Assembly (NCBI GenBank): GCA_965246795.1
Contig: CBDFFN010000010.1
Span: 313,777-377,776 of the forward strand
Length of the DNA stretch: 64,000 nucleotides
Source of the DNA: JAJXWB01 sp965246795
GTDB lineage: Bacteria; Pseudomonadota; Alphaproteobacteria; Rhizobiales; Beijerinckiaceae
Reading direction: 5' to 3'
The notes beneath the pieces were generated by a model that saw only the letters and a list, made by a program, of their open reading frames with translations, ran no database searches and was not told the origin of the DNA. Within the stretch, counting starts at the first letter, position 1. The number at the start of each line of letters is the position of its first letter. Both the position numbers and the translations under genes were made by a program. Of the stretch, positions 53,822 to 61,819 are shown piece by piece.

Positions 53822-55078
53822 ATGCGCTTCGGCGTCTTCTATGAATTGCAATTGCCGAAACCGTGGACGGTCGAGGACGAACATCGGCTGGTGCAGAACG
53901 CGCTTACACAGGTCGAACTCGCCGACCGTCTCGGCATCGATTACGCTTGGGCGGTCGAGCACCATTTTCTCGACGAATATTCGCATTGCTCGGCGTCGGA
54001 AGTGTTCCTTGCGGCCTGCGCGGCGCGCACGAAAAACATTCGCATCGGCCACGGCGTGCGGCAGGTGATCGCCAATTACAACCATCCCGCACGCACTGCG
54101 GAGTCGGTCGCGATGCTCGATCTCGTATCGAACGGGCGCGCAGACTTCGGCATCGGCGAAGGTGCGACGCGGCTCGAACTCGGCGGCTTTCACATCCCGG
54201 CGCGCGAGAAACGCACGATGGCGCTCGAAGCCGCCGAGCAGATCGCCGACATGATGGTGATGTCGCCTTATCCCGGCTACGAAGGCAAAAGTTTCCGCAT
54301 GCCCTGCCGCAACGTGCTGCCGAAGCCGTTGCAGAAGCCGCATCCGCCGATGTGGATGGCCTGCACCAATCGCGACACGATCCGCGTTGCCGCGAGCAAG
54401 GGGCTTGGCGCACTCGCCTTTTCCTTCGTCGATCCGGACGAAGCGCGCAGCTGGAGCAAAATCTATTACGACACGATCCGCAGCGAAGATTGCGTCCCGC
54501 TCGGCCATCGCGTCAACGCGAACATTGCGATGGTTTCGGCCTTCTCGCTGCACGAGGATCGCGAAGAGGCGATCCGGCGCGGGCAGGAGAGTTTCGAGTT
54601 CTTCGTTTATGCGCTTGGCGCTCTGGTGACGCAGGATATCGTGCCGGGTCGCACCGACATTTTTGGCGATTTCCTGAAGAAACGTGAGGCGAGCGCGGAG
54701 GCGCAGGCGGTCGCCGATGCGAACGGCGCGGACAGCGCGTTCCGGCGTGCGCCCGGCATCGGCACGCCCGACGATTTCCGCGCGCATATCCGCAATTTCG
54801 AGGAGGCCGGCGTCGACCAGATCATTCTGCTGCAACAGGCCGGTCGAAATCCGCACGAACGCATTTGCGACTCGCTCGAACTCTTCGCGAAGACCGTCTT
54901 GCCGGAGTTCAAGGCAAACGCTGCGGCGCGTGAAGAAGCAAAGATGCGCGAACTGCACCCTTTCATCGACGCGGCACTGGCGCGAAAGCCACGACGCGAG
55001 GCTCTGACCGATGCGGACATTCCCGTCGTCCACGCATCGGTCGCCGCGCCGCAGGTGAACAAGGCCAACGCGGCTTGA
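53822..55078 (+). CDS. luciferase-like flavin-dependent monooxygenase
   Basis: A 418-residue LLM-class oxidoreductase with a TIM-barrel fold using reduced FMN. Typical blocks are RFGVFYELQLPKPW, GIDYAWAVEHHFLDEYSH, NIRIGHGVRQVIANYNHP and SNGRADFGIGEGA. A GAG ribosome-binding site precedes the ATG. The substrate is unknown; the P450 and acyl-CoA ligase downstream suggest an aromatic or hydrophobic compound. Confidence 0.88.
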   Translation: MRFGVFYELQLPKPWTVEDEHRLVQNALTQVELADRLGIDYAWAVEHHFLDEYSHCSASEVFLAACAARTKNIRIGHGVRQVIANYNHPARTAESVAMLDLVSNGRADFGIGEGATRLELGGFHIPAREKRTMALEAAEQIADMMVMSPYPGYEGKSFRMPCRNVLPKPLQKPHPPMWMACTNRDTIRVAASKGLGALAFSFVDPDEARSWSKIYYDTIRSEDCVPLGHRVNANIAMVSAFSLHEDREEAIRRGQESFEFFVYALGALVTQDIVPGRTDIFGDFLKKREASAEAQAVADANGADSAFRRAPGIGTPDDFRAHIRNFEEAGVDQIILLQQAGRNPHERICDSLELFAKTVLPEFKANAAAREEAKMRELHPFIDAALARKPRREALTDADIPVVHASVAAPQVNKANAA

Positions 55079-55090
55079 GTCTGGCCGCGC

Positions 55091-56694
55091 CTAAAGCCGG
55101 AAGCTCGCGTCGCTCAGGCTGACCATGCCTTTCAACAGTATCTGGAAGTCGGCCTTGCCGTCGCCCGTCGTATCGCCTTCGACCAATGTGTTCGCGCCGA
55201 AGGCGACGGCATGCAACTCGCCGGCCTGTTTCGAGAATTTATCGCTGCCGATGAAGGTGAATTCCTGATCGGACGATGCGCCGTTCTTGGCTTGGATGGC
55301 GGAGAGATCGATGAAATCGCCCGCACCAAAATCCGTGATGAAGTCGCGGGTCGCGCCTACCGCGCTCTCCGCCGTCGTGCGGTAGACGAACGTGTCGGCG
55401 CCGTCGCCGCCCGTCAGTTGGTCGCGGCCGAGACCGGCGGTGAGCACGTCGGCACCGCCCATTCCCTTGAGGATATTGTTCCCGTCATTGCCCATGATCG
55501 CGTTGTCGCCGGCATTGCCAGCGCCATTGATCGCGGCCCTTCCGGTCAGTTGCAGGGCCTCGACGTTGGCATGAAGCGTGTAGCCGATCGACGACTGCAC
55601 CGTGTCGTAACCGGCATCTGCAAGTTCGGTGACACGATCGGCCGCGCTGTCGACGGCATAAGTGTCGTTGCCGCCGCCGCCACGAAGGATGTCGTCGCCG
55701 AGCCCACCATCGAGCGTATCATCGCCGTCACCACCGGTGAGCGAGTCGTTGCCGATGAAGCCGTGCAGGATGTCGCCGGCCTTGCCTGCGAAGATCATGT
55801 CGGCAGCACTCGAACCGGTGATCGTGACGGCCTGCGTCGTGCTGTAGGAGCGAACAAGCGTCGGCGCGGCCGAGCCGTTGCTGAAATTCAGGCCTGAGAG
55901 GTCGAGCTTGCCGCCGTTCAGGACAATCGCGCGCTCGAACGATGATATCCCCAACGGGCCGAACGAAACATCGCCGCCGGCAGCGATCATGACGACATCC
56001 GTGCCCGTGTCGCCGACGACGCTCATTGGGCTACGGCTGAGAAGAAAGCGGTCGTCGCCGGGGCCGCCGTTGAAGAACAGACCGGCCTTCGATCCAATCA
56101 GAACGTCGTTGTGTAGCGAGCCCAGGAGGACGTTGATGTTTGTATAGGTGTCCCCGGCCGCGCCGCCGGTATTCTTGCCGGAGTCGTCGAGATCGACGAG
56201 CACGCCACTCGACGCATAGATATATGCGACCGCGTTGTTCGCTCCTGCGACGCCGACATAGCTTTGCGCGCCTGGCTCACCGGCTCCGAAAATATTCGAG
56301 AACGTGCCATTTGCGACAAGCGTGTCGAGACCGCCGCCACCGAGGAACGTGTTGCTCGACGTGCTGCCAATCAGCACATCGTGAAACGACGACATTTGGA
56401 AAGTGACCGGGACGTCAGACCCGAAAAATCGAGACGAAAGCCAGCTGACTTCACAAACTCGCCGTTTCCATCCTTGATGTACTCGCGATGTAGTTCAGCA
56501 CCCGGCTGGCCCGAGGTCAGGGACGGCCGCGTCTGCGCCACGAAGAAGCCCGTCGCATCGCGCGCGACAGCCACTGCATTCGCGGGGTCGATCGCCATCT
56601 GTAATTGGTACGACTGGGAATTATTAGGATCGAAATCGGCGTTCAGCGTGAATTCGATCGACGGCACACCGCTCGAATTTAAAGCGTTCGGCAA
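55091..56694 (-). pseudogene. RTX calcium-binding secreted protein, frameshifted
   Basis: Two overlapping frames read as one protein of about 530 residues. The first part starts with TTG at 56694 (GAGGGG upstream) and runs to SAGFRLDFSG. The second continues as DVPVTFQMSSFHDVLIGS. They are offset by one base near 56412-56422. The C-terminal part has RTX nonapeptides (GGDGDDTLDGGLGDDILRGG) and ends in LLKGMVSLSDASFRL, a type I secretion-like tail. The secretion genes are not nearby. A sequencing error is possible. Confidence 0.75.
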
Positions 56695-56880
56695 GGCTTG
56701 TTCCCCTCAATCCTGCTGCCGCACTCGAGGGGAATATCAAACTTTTACCGTTGGTTGAACACCTTAGTTATCGCAAGGCGTCACGTGTGTCGTCGGCGCA
56801 TCATGCGCCGGCGATGGCGCGCGGCTGAATTTGCATGCGCTGGTACGGTGCCGTTTCGTGCCGCCCGACAGCATCAGCGA

Positions 56881-57090
56881 TCAGGGTGCGTAGAACGGCG
56901 CGATCGTCGGTGGCGGCGGCGTGTACGAAAGGCCGCCGCGCTCGACCAGCGCGATGACGAGCACGGTGACAGCCACGAACACGAGCGCCAGTCCGAATTC
57001 ACCGAATGTCGCAAGCAGGTTTTGCTGCGTCTCTGCATCGGGCGTGTGACGGCGTAGAAAATTCCTGCGCCGGGGAATACGTGTCGGCAT
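56881..57090 (-). CDS. small single-pass membrane protein
   Basis: A 69-residue protein with a basic N-terminus (TRIPRRRNFLRRHTPDAET), one membrane segment (LALVFVAVTVLVIALVE) and a Pro-rich tail (SYTPPPPTIAPFYAP). The ATG at 57090 has GGAGG eight bases upstream. Function unknown. Confidence 0.55.
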   Translation of the reverse strand: MPTRIPRRRNFLRRHTPDAETQQNLLATFGEFGLALVFVAVTVLVIALVERGGLSYTPPPPTIAPFYAP

Positions 57091-57214
57091 GCGAGGGGCC
57101 TCCGTTTTCGGCCCTAATCCAAGCGTTTCCGACTTTAGTCTAGCGATTGTCGTGCCAGTTTTGTGACAGCATTGCTGGCCGCCGCCTCCAAAACATCGTG
57201 TTAGAGCCTCGGGC

Positions 57215-57403
57215 ATGGATGCTTTCGCCGATCCGCAAGCCGTTGCGCGTTATGCGGAGAACCCGCCGCGCCTCGTGCCCGGCTATTTCGACATGCAGCG
57301 CATGGCCGCCGAGGACGAAGCGTTATTCTGCGAGGCAGGGTTTCGCGATGTCCGCCTGTTCTACATGGGCTTCGCCTTTCGCGGCTGGGTCGCCCACGCC
57401 TGA
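57215..57403 (+). pseudogene. SAM-dependent methyltransferase remnant with internal deletion
   Basis: A 62-residue frame joins a methyltransferase beginning to its end. DAFADPQAVARYAENPPRLV with PGYFDMQRM is the usual N-terminus of a class I SAM methyltransferase, and DEALFCEAGFRDVRLFYMGF with RGWVAHA is the usual C-terminus. The roughly 180-190 residues that would form the SAM-binding core are missing, and the junction near 57300 is in frame. It cannot be catalytic. Confidence 0.7.
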
Positions 57404-57412
57404 TGTGAGCAG

Positions 57413-57808
57413 TCAGCGGCGCGGCTTGCTGCCGACCTTCTCGTGCAGGTTGTTCTTGCGCGCCGCGCCGGCCTCGTCGATCTCCTGGATTTCGACCGAC
57501 AGCGACAGCCCGCGTTTGGCAAAAACGTGCGCGGTCGCGGCATCGAGCGCCGCCATCAGCGTGTCCGCGACGCGACGGCGCGTTTCCGGGTCGCGGCCTT
57601 GTCCCATCCGGATCGTCACGGCGACGAAGCCATGCGAAGGATTTCCGTCAGCGACGATGTAGAGATCGCGCGGCGCGGCGCGCACGCGGATGCCGCCCAG
57701 CGGAAACACCTTTGTCGCCACCATCGCTTCGTGCAGACGGCCAAGCAATTCGCGCGGCTCGACATCGCCTTCAATGTTGCGGGAATATTCGACAATCGCG
57801 TGCGCCAT
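57413..57808 (-). CDS. 5-carboxymethyl-2-hydroxymuconate isomerase-like protein
   Basis: A 131-residue protein of the CHMI (HpaF-like, tautomerase fold) family: IVEYSRNIEGD, FPLGGIRVRAAPRDLYIVA, GRDPETRRRVADTL, LSVEIQEID and RKNNLHEKV. The catalytic base of the family is the N-terminal Pro exposed after Met removal (PHFIVEYS in HpaF). Here residue 2 is Ala (AHAIVEYS, codon GCG at 57803-57805), so normal isomerase chemistry may be lost. It lies downstream of the acyl-CoA synthetase. Confidence 0.82.
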   Translation of the reverse strand: MAHAIVEYSRNIEGDVEPRELLGRLHEAMVATKVFPLGGIRVRAAPRDLYIVADGNPSHGFVAVTIRMGQGRDPETRRRVADTLMAALDAATAHVFAKRGLSLSVEIQEIDEAGAARKNNLHEKVGSKPRR

Positions 57809-57897
57809 GGATCAATTCTCTCGCACGGCCTTGTCGCCGAACCGGCGTCCACTTCGCTGGCGATGTTTCGCAACAGCGACATCGTTGCGGGCCATGC

Positions 57898-59508
57898 TTA
57901 TGATTTTTCTCGCAGCAGAAAGCGCTGCACCTTGCCGCTCGGCGTCTTCGGCAGCGCTTCCACGAAGCGGATGTCGCGCGGATAGGCATGCGTCGAAAGC
58001 CGCGTGCGAACATGGTTCTGAATTTCGTCGCGTAAAGCATCGCTGCCTTCGGCGCCGTTTTTCAGTACGATAAACGCCTGCACGATCTCGGTTCGCTGCG
58101 GATCGGGTTTGCCGACGACGGCGACCTCAGCCACCGCAGGGTGTTCGATGATTGCGCTCTCCACATCGAATGGCCCGATGCGATAGCCCGCCGAGGTGAT
58201 GATGTCGTCGTTGCGGCCGACGAAGGCGAAATGTCCATCGTCGTCCTGCACCATCGTGTCGCCGGTGATGTACCAATCGCCACGCAGCGCCGGCGTTTCG
58301 GCTTTCCAGTAACCGTCGAAGAAAAACAGCGGAGACGACCGCTTGATCGCAAGCACACCGGGCGTTCCGCGGGGCGTTTCGTTCAAATCACCGTCGAGGA
58401 TCGCGGCCTCGAAACCCGGCATCGGCAGTCCGGCAGAGCCCGGCTTCACGGTATGACGTAGCCGGTGATGGTTGTTGACGAGCATTGCGACTTCCGTCTG
58501 CCCGTAATGGTCGTTCAAAGGGACATGCAATACGCGCTCGGCCCAGCGAATGACTTCAGGGTTGAGCGGCTCGCCTGCGCTGCTCGCGACGCGCAGTTGA
58601 TGCGCGATCGGCGCCATTGCAGCATCGCCGGCCGCCATCAGGAGACGATAGGCGGTCGGCGCGGCGGCGAGGTTCGTCGTCTTGCGTTCCGTCATCACGC
58701 GGAGCGTCGTGTCGACGGTGAAGCCGCCTTCGAAGAAGGTCGTCGTCTGGCCGAGCAGCAGCGGCCCCATCACGGCATAGAGCATGCCGTAGGCCCAGCC
58801 GGGGTCAGCGACGTTCCAGTAGGAATCGTCCGGCCGCAGATCGATGGCGTCGCGGATGTAGCTGCCGACCGGCAGCAGCAGCGCAAGCGGATAACGCACG
58901 CCCTTCGGCTTTCCGGTGGTGCCCGACGTGAACAGCACGACGAACGGGTCCTTGCCCGTCAGCATCACGGGCTCGAACATTGCCGATGCCGCGGCCATCT
59001 CACGCGAGAAGGCCTCGCCGACGAGAAGTTTTGGCGGACAGTCCGGCACACCGTCGAGCTTCGAGACATTCGTCGCGTCGGTGACGATCAGCTTCGCCTT
59101 GCTGCCGCCCTCCGAGGTGACGCGGCTCTCGATTGCCGCCGGTCCGAAGGCGGTGAAGAGCGGCTGATAGATCGCGCCGGCGCGCCACGTGCCGACGATG
59201 ACGATGAGAAGATCGGGAATGCGAGGCAATAGCCCCGCGACGACATCGCCGCGCCCAATGCCGCGCGCTGCAAGCATGTTGGCGAAGCGCGCGGATTTTT
59301 CGCGCAAAGACGCGTAGGTCAGCGTCTCGCGGCCGCCGCTCGCGCCGAACCATTCCAGTGCGACGCGGTCGCCATCGGCCCAGCGATCACAGCATTCATG
59401 CGCCGCGTTGAGACGTTCGAGGGATCCGCTGAGAATCTCGTTCGCGAGTTGTTCGCGCGAGAAATTTGCGTAGGCGTCGGCGTAGTCCACGATCTTCATC
59501 TCAGCCAC
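57898..59508 (-). CDS. AMP-dependent acyl-CoA synthetase
   Basis: A 536-residue adenylate-forming ligase activating a carboxylic acid to its CoA ester. Motifs are VVLFTSGTTGKPKGV (P-loop), NDHYGQTE, WYITGDTMVQDDDGHFAFVG, RNDDIITSAGYRIGP (hinge) and KTPSGKVQRFLLRE with the catalytic Lys. It is close in layout to medium-chain or aromatic acid ligases. A palindromic repeat lies just upstream, then the P450 gene on the same strand. Confidence 0.9.
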   Translation of the reverse strand: MAEMKIVDYADAYANFSREQLANEILSGSLERLNAAHECCDRWADGDRVALEWFGASGGRETLTYASLREKSARFANMLAARGIGRGDVVAGLLPRIPDLLIVIVGTWRAGAIYQPLFTAFGPAAIESRVTSEGGSKAKLIVTDATNVSKLDGVPDCPPKLLVGEAFSREMAAASAMFEPVMLTGKDPFVVLFTSGTTGKPKGVRYPLALLLPVGSYIRDAIDLRPDDSYWNVADPGWAYGMLYAVMGPLLLGQTTTFFEGGFTVDTTLRVMTERKTTNLAAAPTAYRLLMAAGDAAMAPIAHQLRVASSAGEPLNPEVIRWAERVLHVPLNDHYGQTEVAMLVNNHHRLRHTVKPGSAGLPMPGFEAAILDGDLNETPRGTPGVLAIKRSSPLFFFDGYWKAETPALRGDWYITGDTMVQDDDGHFAFVGRNDDIITSAGYRIGPFDVESAIIEHPAVAEVAVVGKPDPQRTEIVQAFIVLKNGAEGSDALRDEIQNHVRTRLSTHAYPRDIRFVEALPKTPSGKVQRFLLREKS

Positions 59509-59510
59509 TC

Positions 59511-59620
59511 ACCTCATCCTGAGGAGCTTGGCGCGAGCCAAGCGTCTCGAAGGATGGGCCGTCACACGCTTCTGGAATTCATCCTTCGAGACGCGCCTGC
59601 GGCGCTCCTCAGGATGAGGT
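59511..59620. repeat. intergenic palindromic repeat (rhizobial REP/BIME-like)
   Basis: Two long inverted arms (59511-59556 and 59580-59620) share CCTCATCCTGAGGAGC at the outside and GCGTCTCGAAGGATG at the inside, read in opposite directions around a short centre. Such palindromes are scattered between genes in Bradyrhizobium-like genomes. It separates the acyl-CoA synthetase and P450 genes and would form a strong RNA hairpin in either direction. Confidence 0.8.
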
Positions 59621-59648
59621 GGCCGGTGGGGCAGCGAAAGCAAACCAC

Positions 59649-60854
59649 TCACGCCGGCACGAGCTCCACCGGCAACGATGCATATTGATGCAGCGTGTTG
59701 TGCAGCTTTTGCACCGGCTTGCCCGCGGGCCGGATCTCCTTCACGCGTTTGGCCAGCGCCGCAAAGATCATCTCGGTCTCGAGACGCGCCAGCATCTGGC
59801 CGACGCACATGTGGATGCCCGCGCCGAAGGCGACATGGCCGGTCGCACGTCGCGTGATGTCGAACCGGTCGGGATTCTCCCACCGGCGCGGATCGCGGTT
59901 CGCAGCCTGCATGAACAGCAATATCTTCTCGCCCGCGCCAATCTCGACGCCGCCGAGCACCGTCGGTTTCGTCGTCGTGCGGAAGAAGAGCTGCGACGGC
60001 GAATCCCACCGCAGCATCTCATCGAAAGCCGGCCGGTTCAGCGCCGGCTTTTCACGCAATAAAGCCCATTGGTCGGGAAATTCGAGGAATGCGCCGATGC
60101 CGTTGGCGATACCGATGATCGTCGTATCGAGACCGGCCGACAACACCGAGCGCACGAGCACCGGCGCTTCGTCGACTGTGATCTCGCCTGTGTCGACAGC
60201 ATTCCAGATCGCCGCGCCAATGCCACCAGGCGCGAGCGCGTCGCGCGCGCAGGCCTCCGATATCCACGGCAGGACCTTCGCCGCTTCCGTCATCGCGGCG
60301 TCGAAATGCCCGTTGCGCGGCCCGAAGGCGTTGAACACCATATTGCCATAAGGCAGCAGATGTTCGCGCCCATCCGGCCGCACGCCCACCGCATCCGGAA
60401 ACACCTTGAGCGGGTAGGCTTCACCGATGTCGGCGACGGCATCGACGTGGCGGCGCGCGACAAGACTGTCTGCGAGCTTCTCCGCTTCGGCTTCGAACGG
60501 CGCGCGCAGACCCGCCATCGCTTTCGCAGAAAGCGCGCGATTCATCACGGCGCGCGTGCGCGTGTGCAGTGGCGGATCGGCCTCAAGGATCAGGCTCGGC
60601 GGACGCCACGGCGCGTTGCGGCGCAGATCGTCGATGCCGACACCGGACGCCGACGAATAGGTTTCCCAATCCGTGAAGGCCTTCGTGACTTCGGCGTGCC
60701 GGCCGGTCGCCCAGATGCCATAGCGTTCGAGCCGCACGACTGCGCCGGCTTCCCGCAGTTGCTCGTGGAACGGAAACGGGTCGGCGAGAAAGGCGTCGTC
60801 GAACGGATCGATGTCCGATGTCAGCGCGCTATGGTCGAGGACTGCGGTCGACAT
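59649..60854 (-). CDS. cytochrome P450, CYP199-like
   Basis: A 401-residue soluble bacterial P450. The heme loop is FGAGIHMCVGQMLAR with the axial Cys, the I-helix SAGLDTTI, and ExxR is EMLRW. The blocks RPPSLILEADPPLHTRTRAV, AEAYPLKVFPDAVG and NMVFNAFGPRN match CYP199A enzymes of Rhodopseudomonas, which demethylate or hydroxylate para-substituted benzoates. No ferredoxin gene is adjacent, so it must use a partner elsewhere. Confidence 0.9.
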   Translation of the reverse strand: MSTAVLDHSALTSDIDPFDDAFLADPFPFHEQLREAGAVVRLERYGIWATGRHAEVTKAFTDWETYSSASGVGIDDLRRNAPWRPPSLILEADPPLHTRTRAVMNRALSAKAMAGLRAPFEAEAEKLADSLVARRHVDAVADIGEAYPLKVFPDAVGVRPDGREHLLPYGNMVFNAFGPRNGHFDAAMTEAAKVLPWISEACARDALAPGGIGAAIWNAVDTGEITVDEAPVLVRSVLSAGLDTTIIGIANGIGAFLEFPDQWALLREKPALNRPAFDEMLRWDSPSQLFFRTTTKPTVLGGVEIGAGEKILLFMQAANRDPRRWENPDRFDITRRATGHVAFGAGIHMCVGQMLARLETEMIFAALAKRVKEIRPAGKPVQKLHNTLHQYASLPVELVPA

Positions 60855-60863
60855 GCACGCCGC

Positions 60864-61190
60864 CTATTTCAGCGCCGAGAAGGCGGTCGGTGCGAGGAGG
60901 GCATTGCTGAACGTTTGCACGATCGCGCCGTCCTTCTCGCTTTCGATGCGCTTCGCGATCCAGTCGGGGTCGGTGGAAAAGGCGTTCCACTTGCTCTCGC
61001 GTTCGGCCATCGACTCCCACGCCAGCAGGTAGGTGAGGTCGTTGTTCGACTCGCCGACGAGCGTCGTCCAGAAGCCGACCTGGCGGATGCCGTGTTTCGC
61101 GAAAAGCGCCAGCGTCACCTTCTCGAAGCGCGCGAGCATCGCGGGCATGCGCCCGGGCACCACGCGGTAAATGCGCAATTCGTGGATCAT
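60864..61190 (-). CDS. NIPSNAP family protein
   Basis: A 108-residue dimeric alpha/beta-barrel protein: IHELRIYRVVPGRMPAML, HGIRQVGFWTTLVGESNND and LTYLLAWESMAERESKWN. It starts 10 bp upstream of the P450 gene and is cotranscribed. Members are often found beside monooxygenases; a direct role is not known. Confidence 0.9.
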   Translation of the reverse strand: MIHELRIYRVVPGRMPAMLARFEKVTLALFAKHGIRQVGFWTTLVGESNNDLTYLLAWESMAERESKWNAFSTDPDWIAKRIESEKDGAIVQTFSNALLAPTAFSALK

Positions 61191-61236
61191 TCCGCCCTCG
61201 GCTGTTCTTGTTTCTGCCGGGGACGATAACCTGCGT

Positions 61237-61809
61237 TCAGGCGAGCGTCACGCCCCCGCGCGGCGTGAGAACTCTCGCCGGATTGCTGGCGACCGTTGCG
61301 CCGGCCGGCACATTGCGCGTCACGACGCTGCCTGCGCCGATGATCGCATCGTCGCCGATCGTGACGCCGGGGACGATGATCGCGCCGCCGCCGATCCACA
61401 CATTCGCACCGATCGTTACGGGCCTGCCGAACTCCAGCATCTCGCGGCGTGCCGCGGGATCGCGCGGATGGTCGGCGGAAAGGATCTGCACACCCGGACC
61501 GATCTGCGTGAGATCGCCGATCGTCACCGTGCAGATGTCGAGGATGACGCAATTGAAGTTCAGGAACACGCCGCGGCCGAGGCAAATGTTATAACCGTAG
61601 TCGCAATGGAACGGCGGTCGCACGACAACATCTTCGCCGACGGCGCCGAAGAGTTCGCGCAACACGGCGCGCCGCTCCGGCGGCGGCGACGCGAGCATCG
61701 CGTTGTAGCGGACCATCCACGTCTTCGCGCGCGCAGCGTCGGCGACGAGCTCTGGATCGCCCGCGAGATAGAGTTCACCGGCAAGCATCTTTTGTTTTTC
61801 GGTGGACAT
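61237..61809 (-). CDS. maltose/galactoside O-acetyltransferase-like
   Basis: A 190-residue left-handed beta-helix acetyltransferase. The N-terminal Mac domain is STEKQKMLAGELYLAGDPEL, and hexapeptide repeats follow, including VWIGGGAIIVPGVTIGDDAI and IGAGSVVTRNVPAG. It transfers acetyl from acetyl-CoA to a sugar hydroxyl. The ATG at 61809 is preferred to 61848, since the family starts with this Met. Confidence 0.9.
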   Translation of the reverse strand: MSTEKQKMLAGELYLAGDPELVADAARAKTWMVRYNAMLASPPPERRAVLRELFGAVGEDVVVRPPFHCDYGYNICLGRGVFLNFNCVILDICTVTIGDLTQIGPGVQILSADHPRDPAARREMLEFGRPVTIGANVWIGGGAIIVPGVTIGDDAIIGAGSVVTRNVPAGATVASNPARVLTPRGGVTLA

Positions 61810-61819
61810 TGTGCTGTCG

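Noticed and set aside
53465..55033. a long minus-strand frame opposite the luciferase-like gene
   Set aside because: It is antisense to a well-supported gene and has no family signature.
59070..61229. CRISPR-like or repeat arrays around the P450 region
   Set aside because: The only repeat is one palindrome; there are no regularly spaced repeats with unique spacers anywhere in the window.
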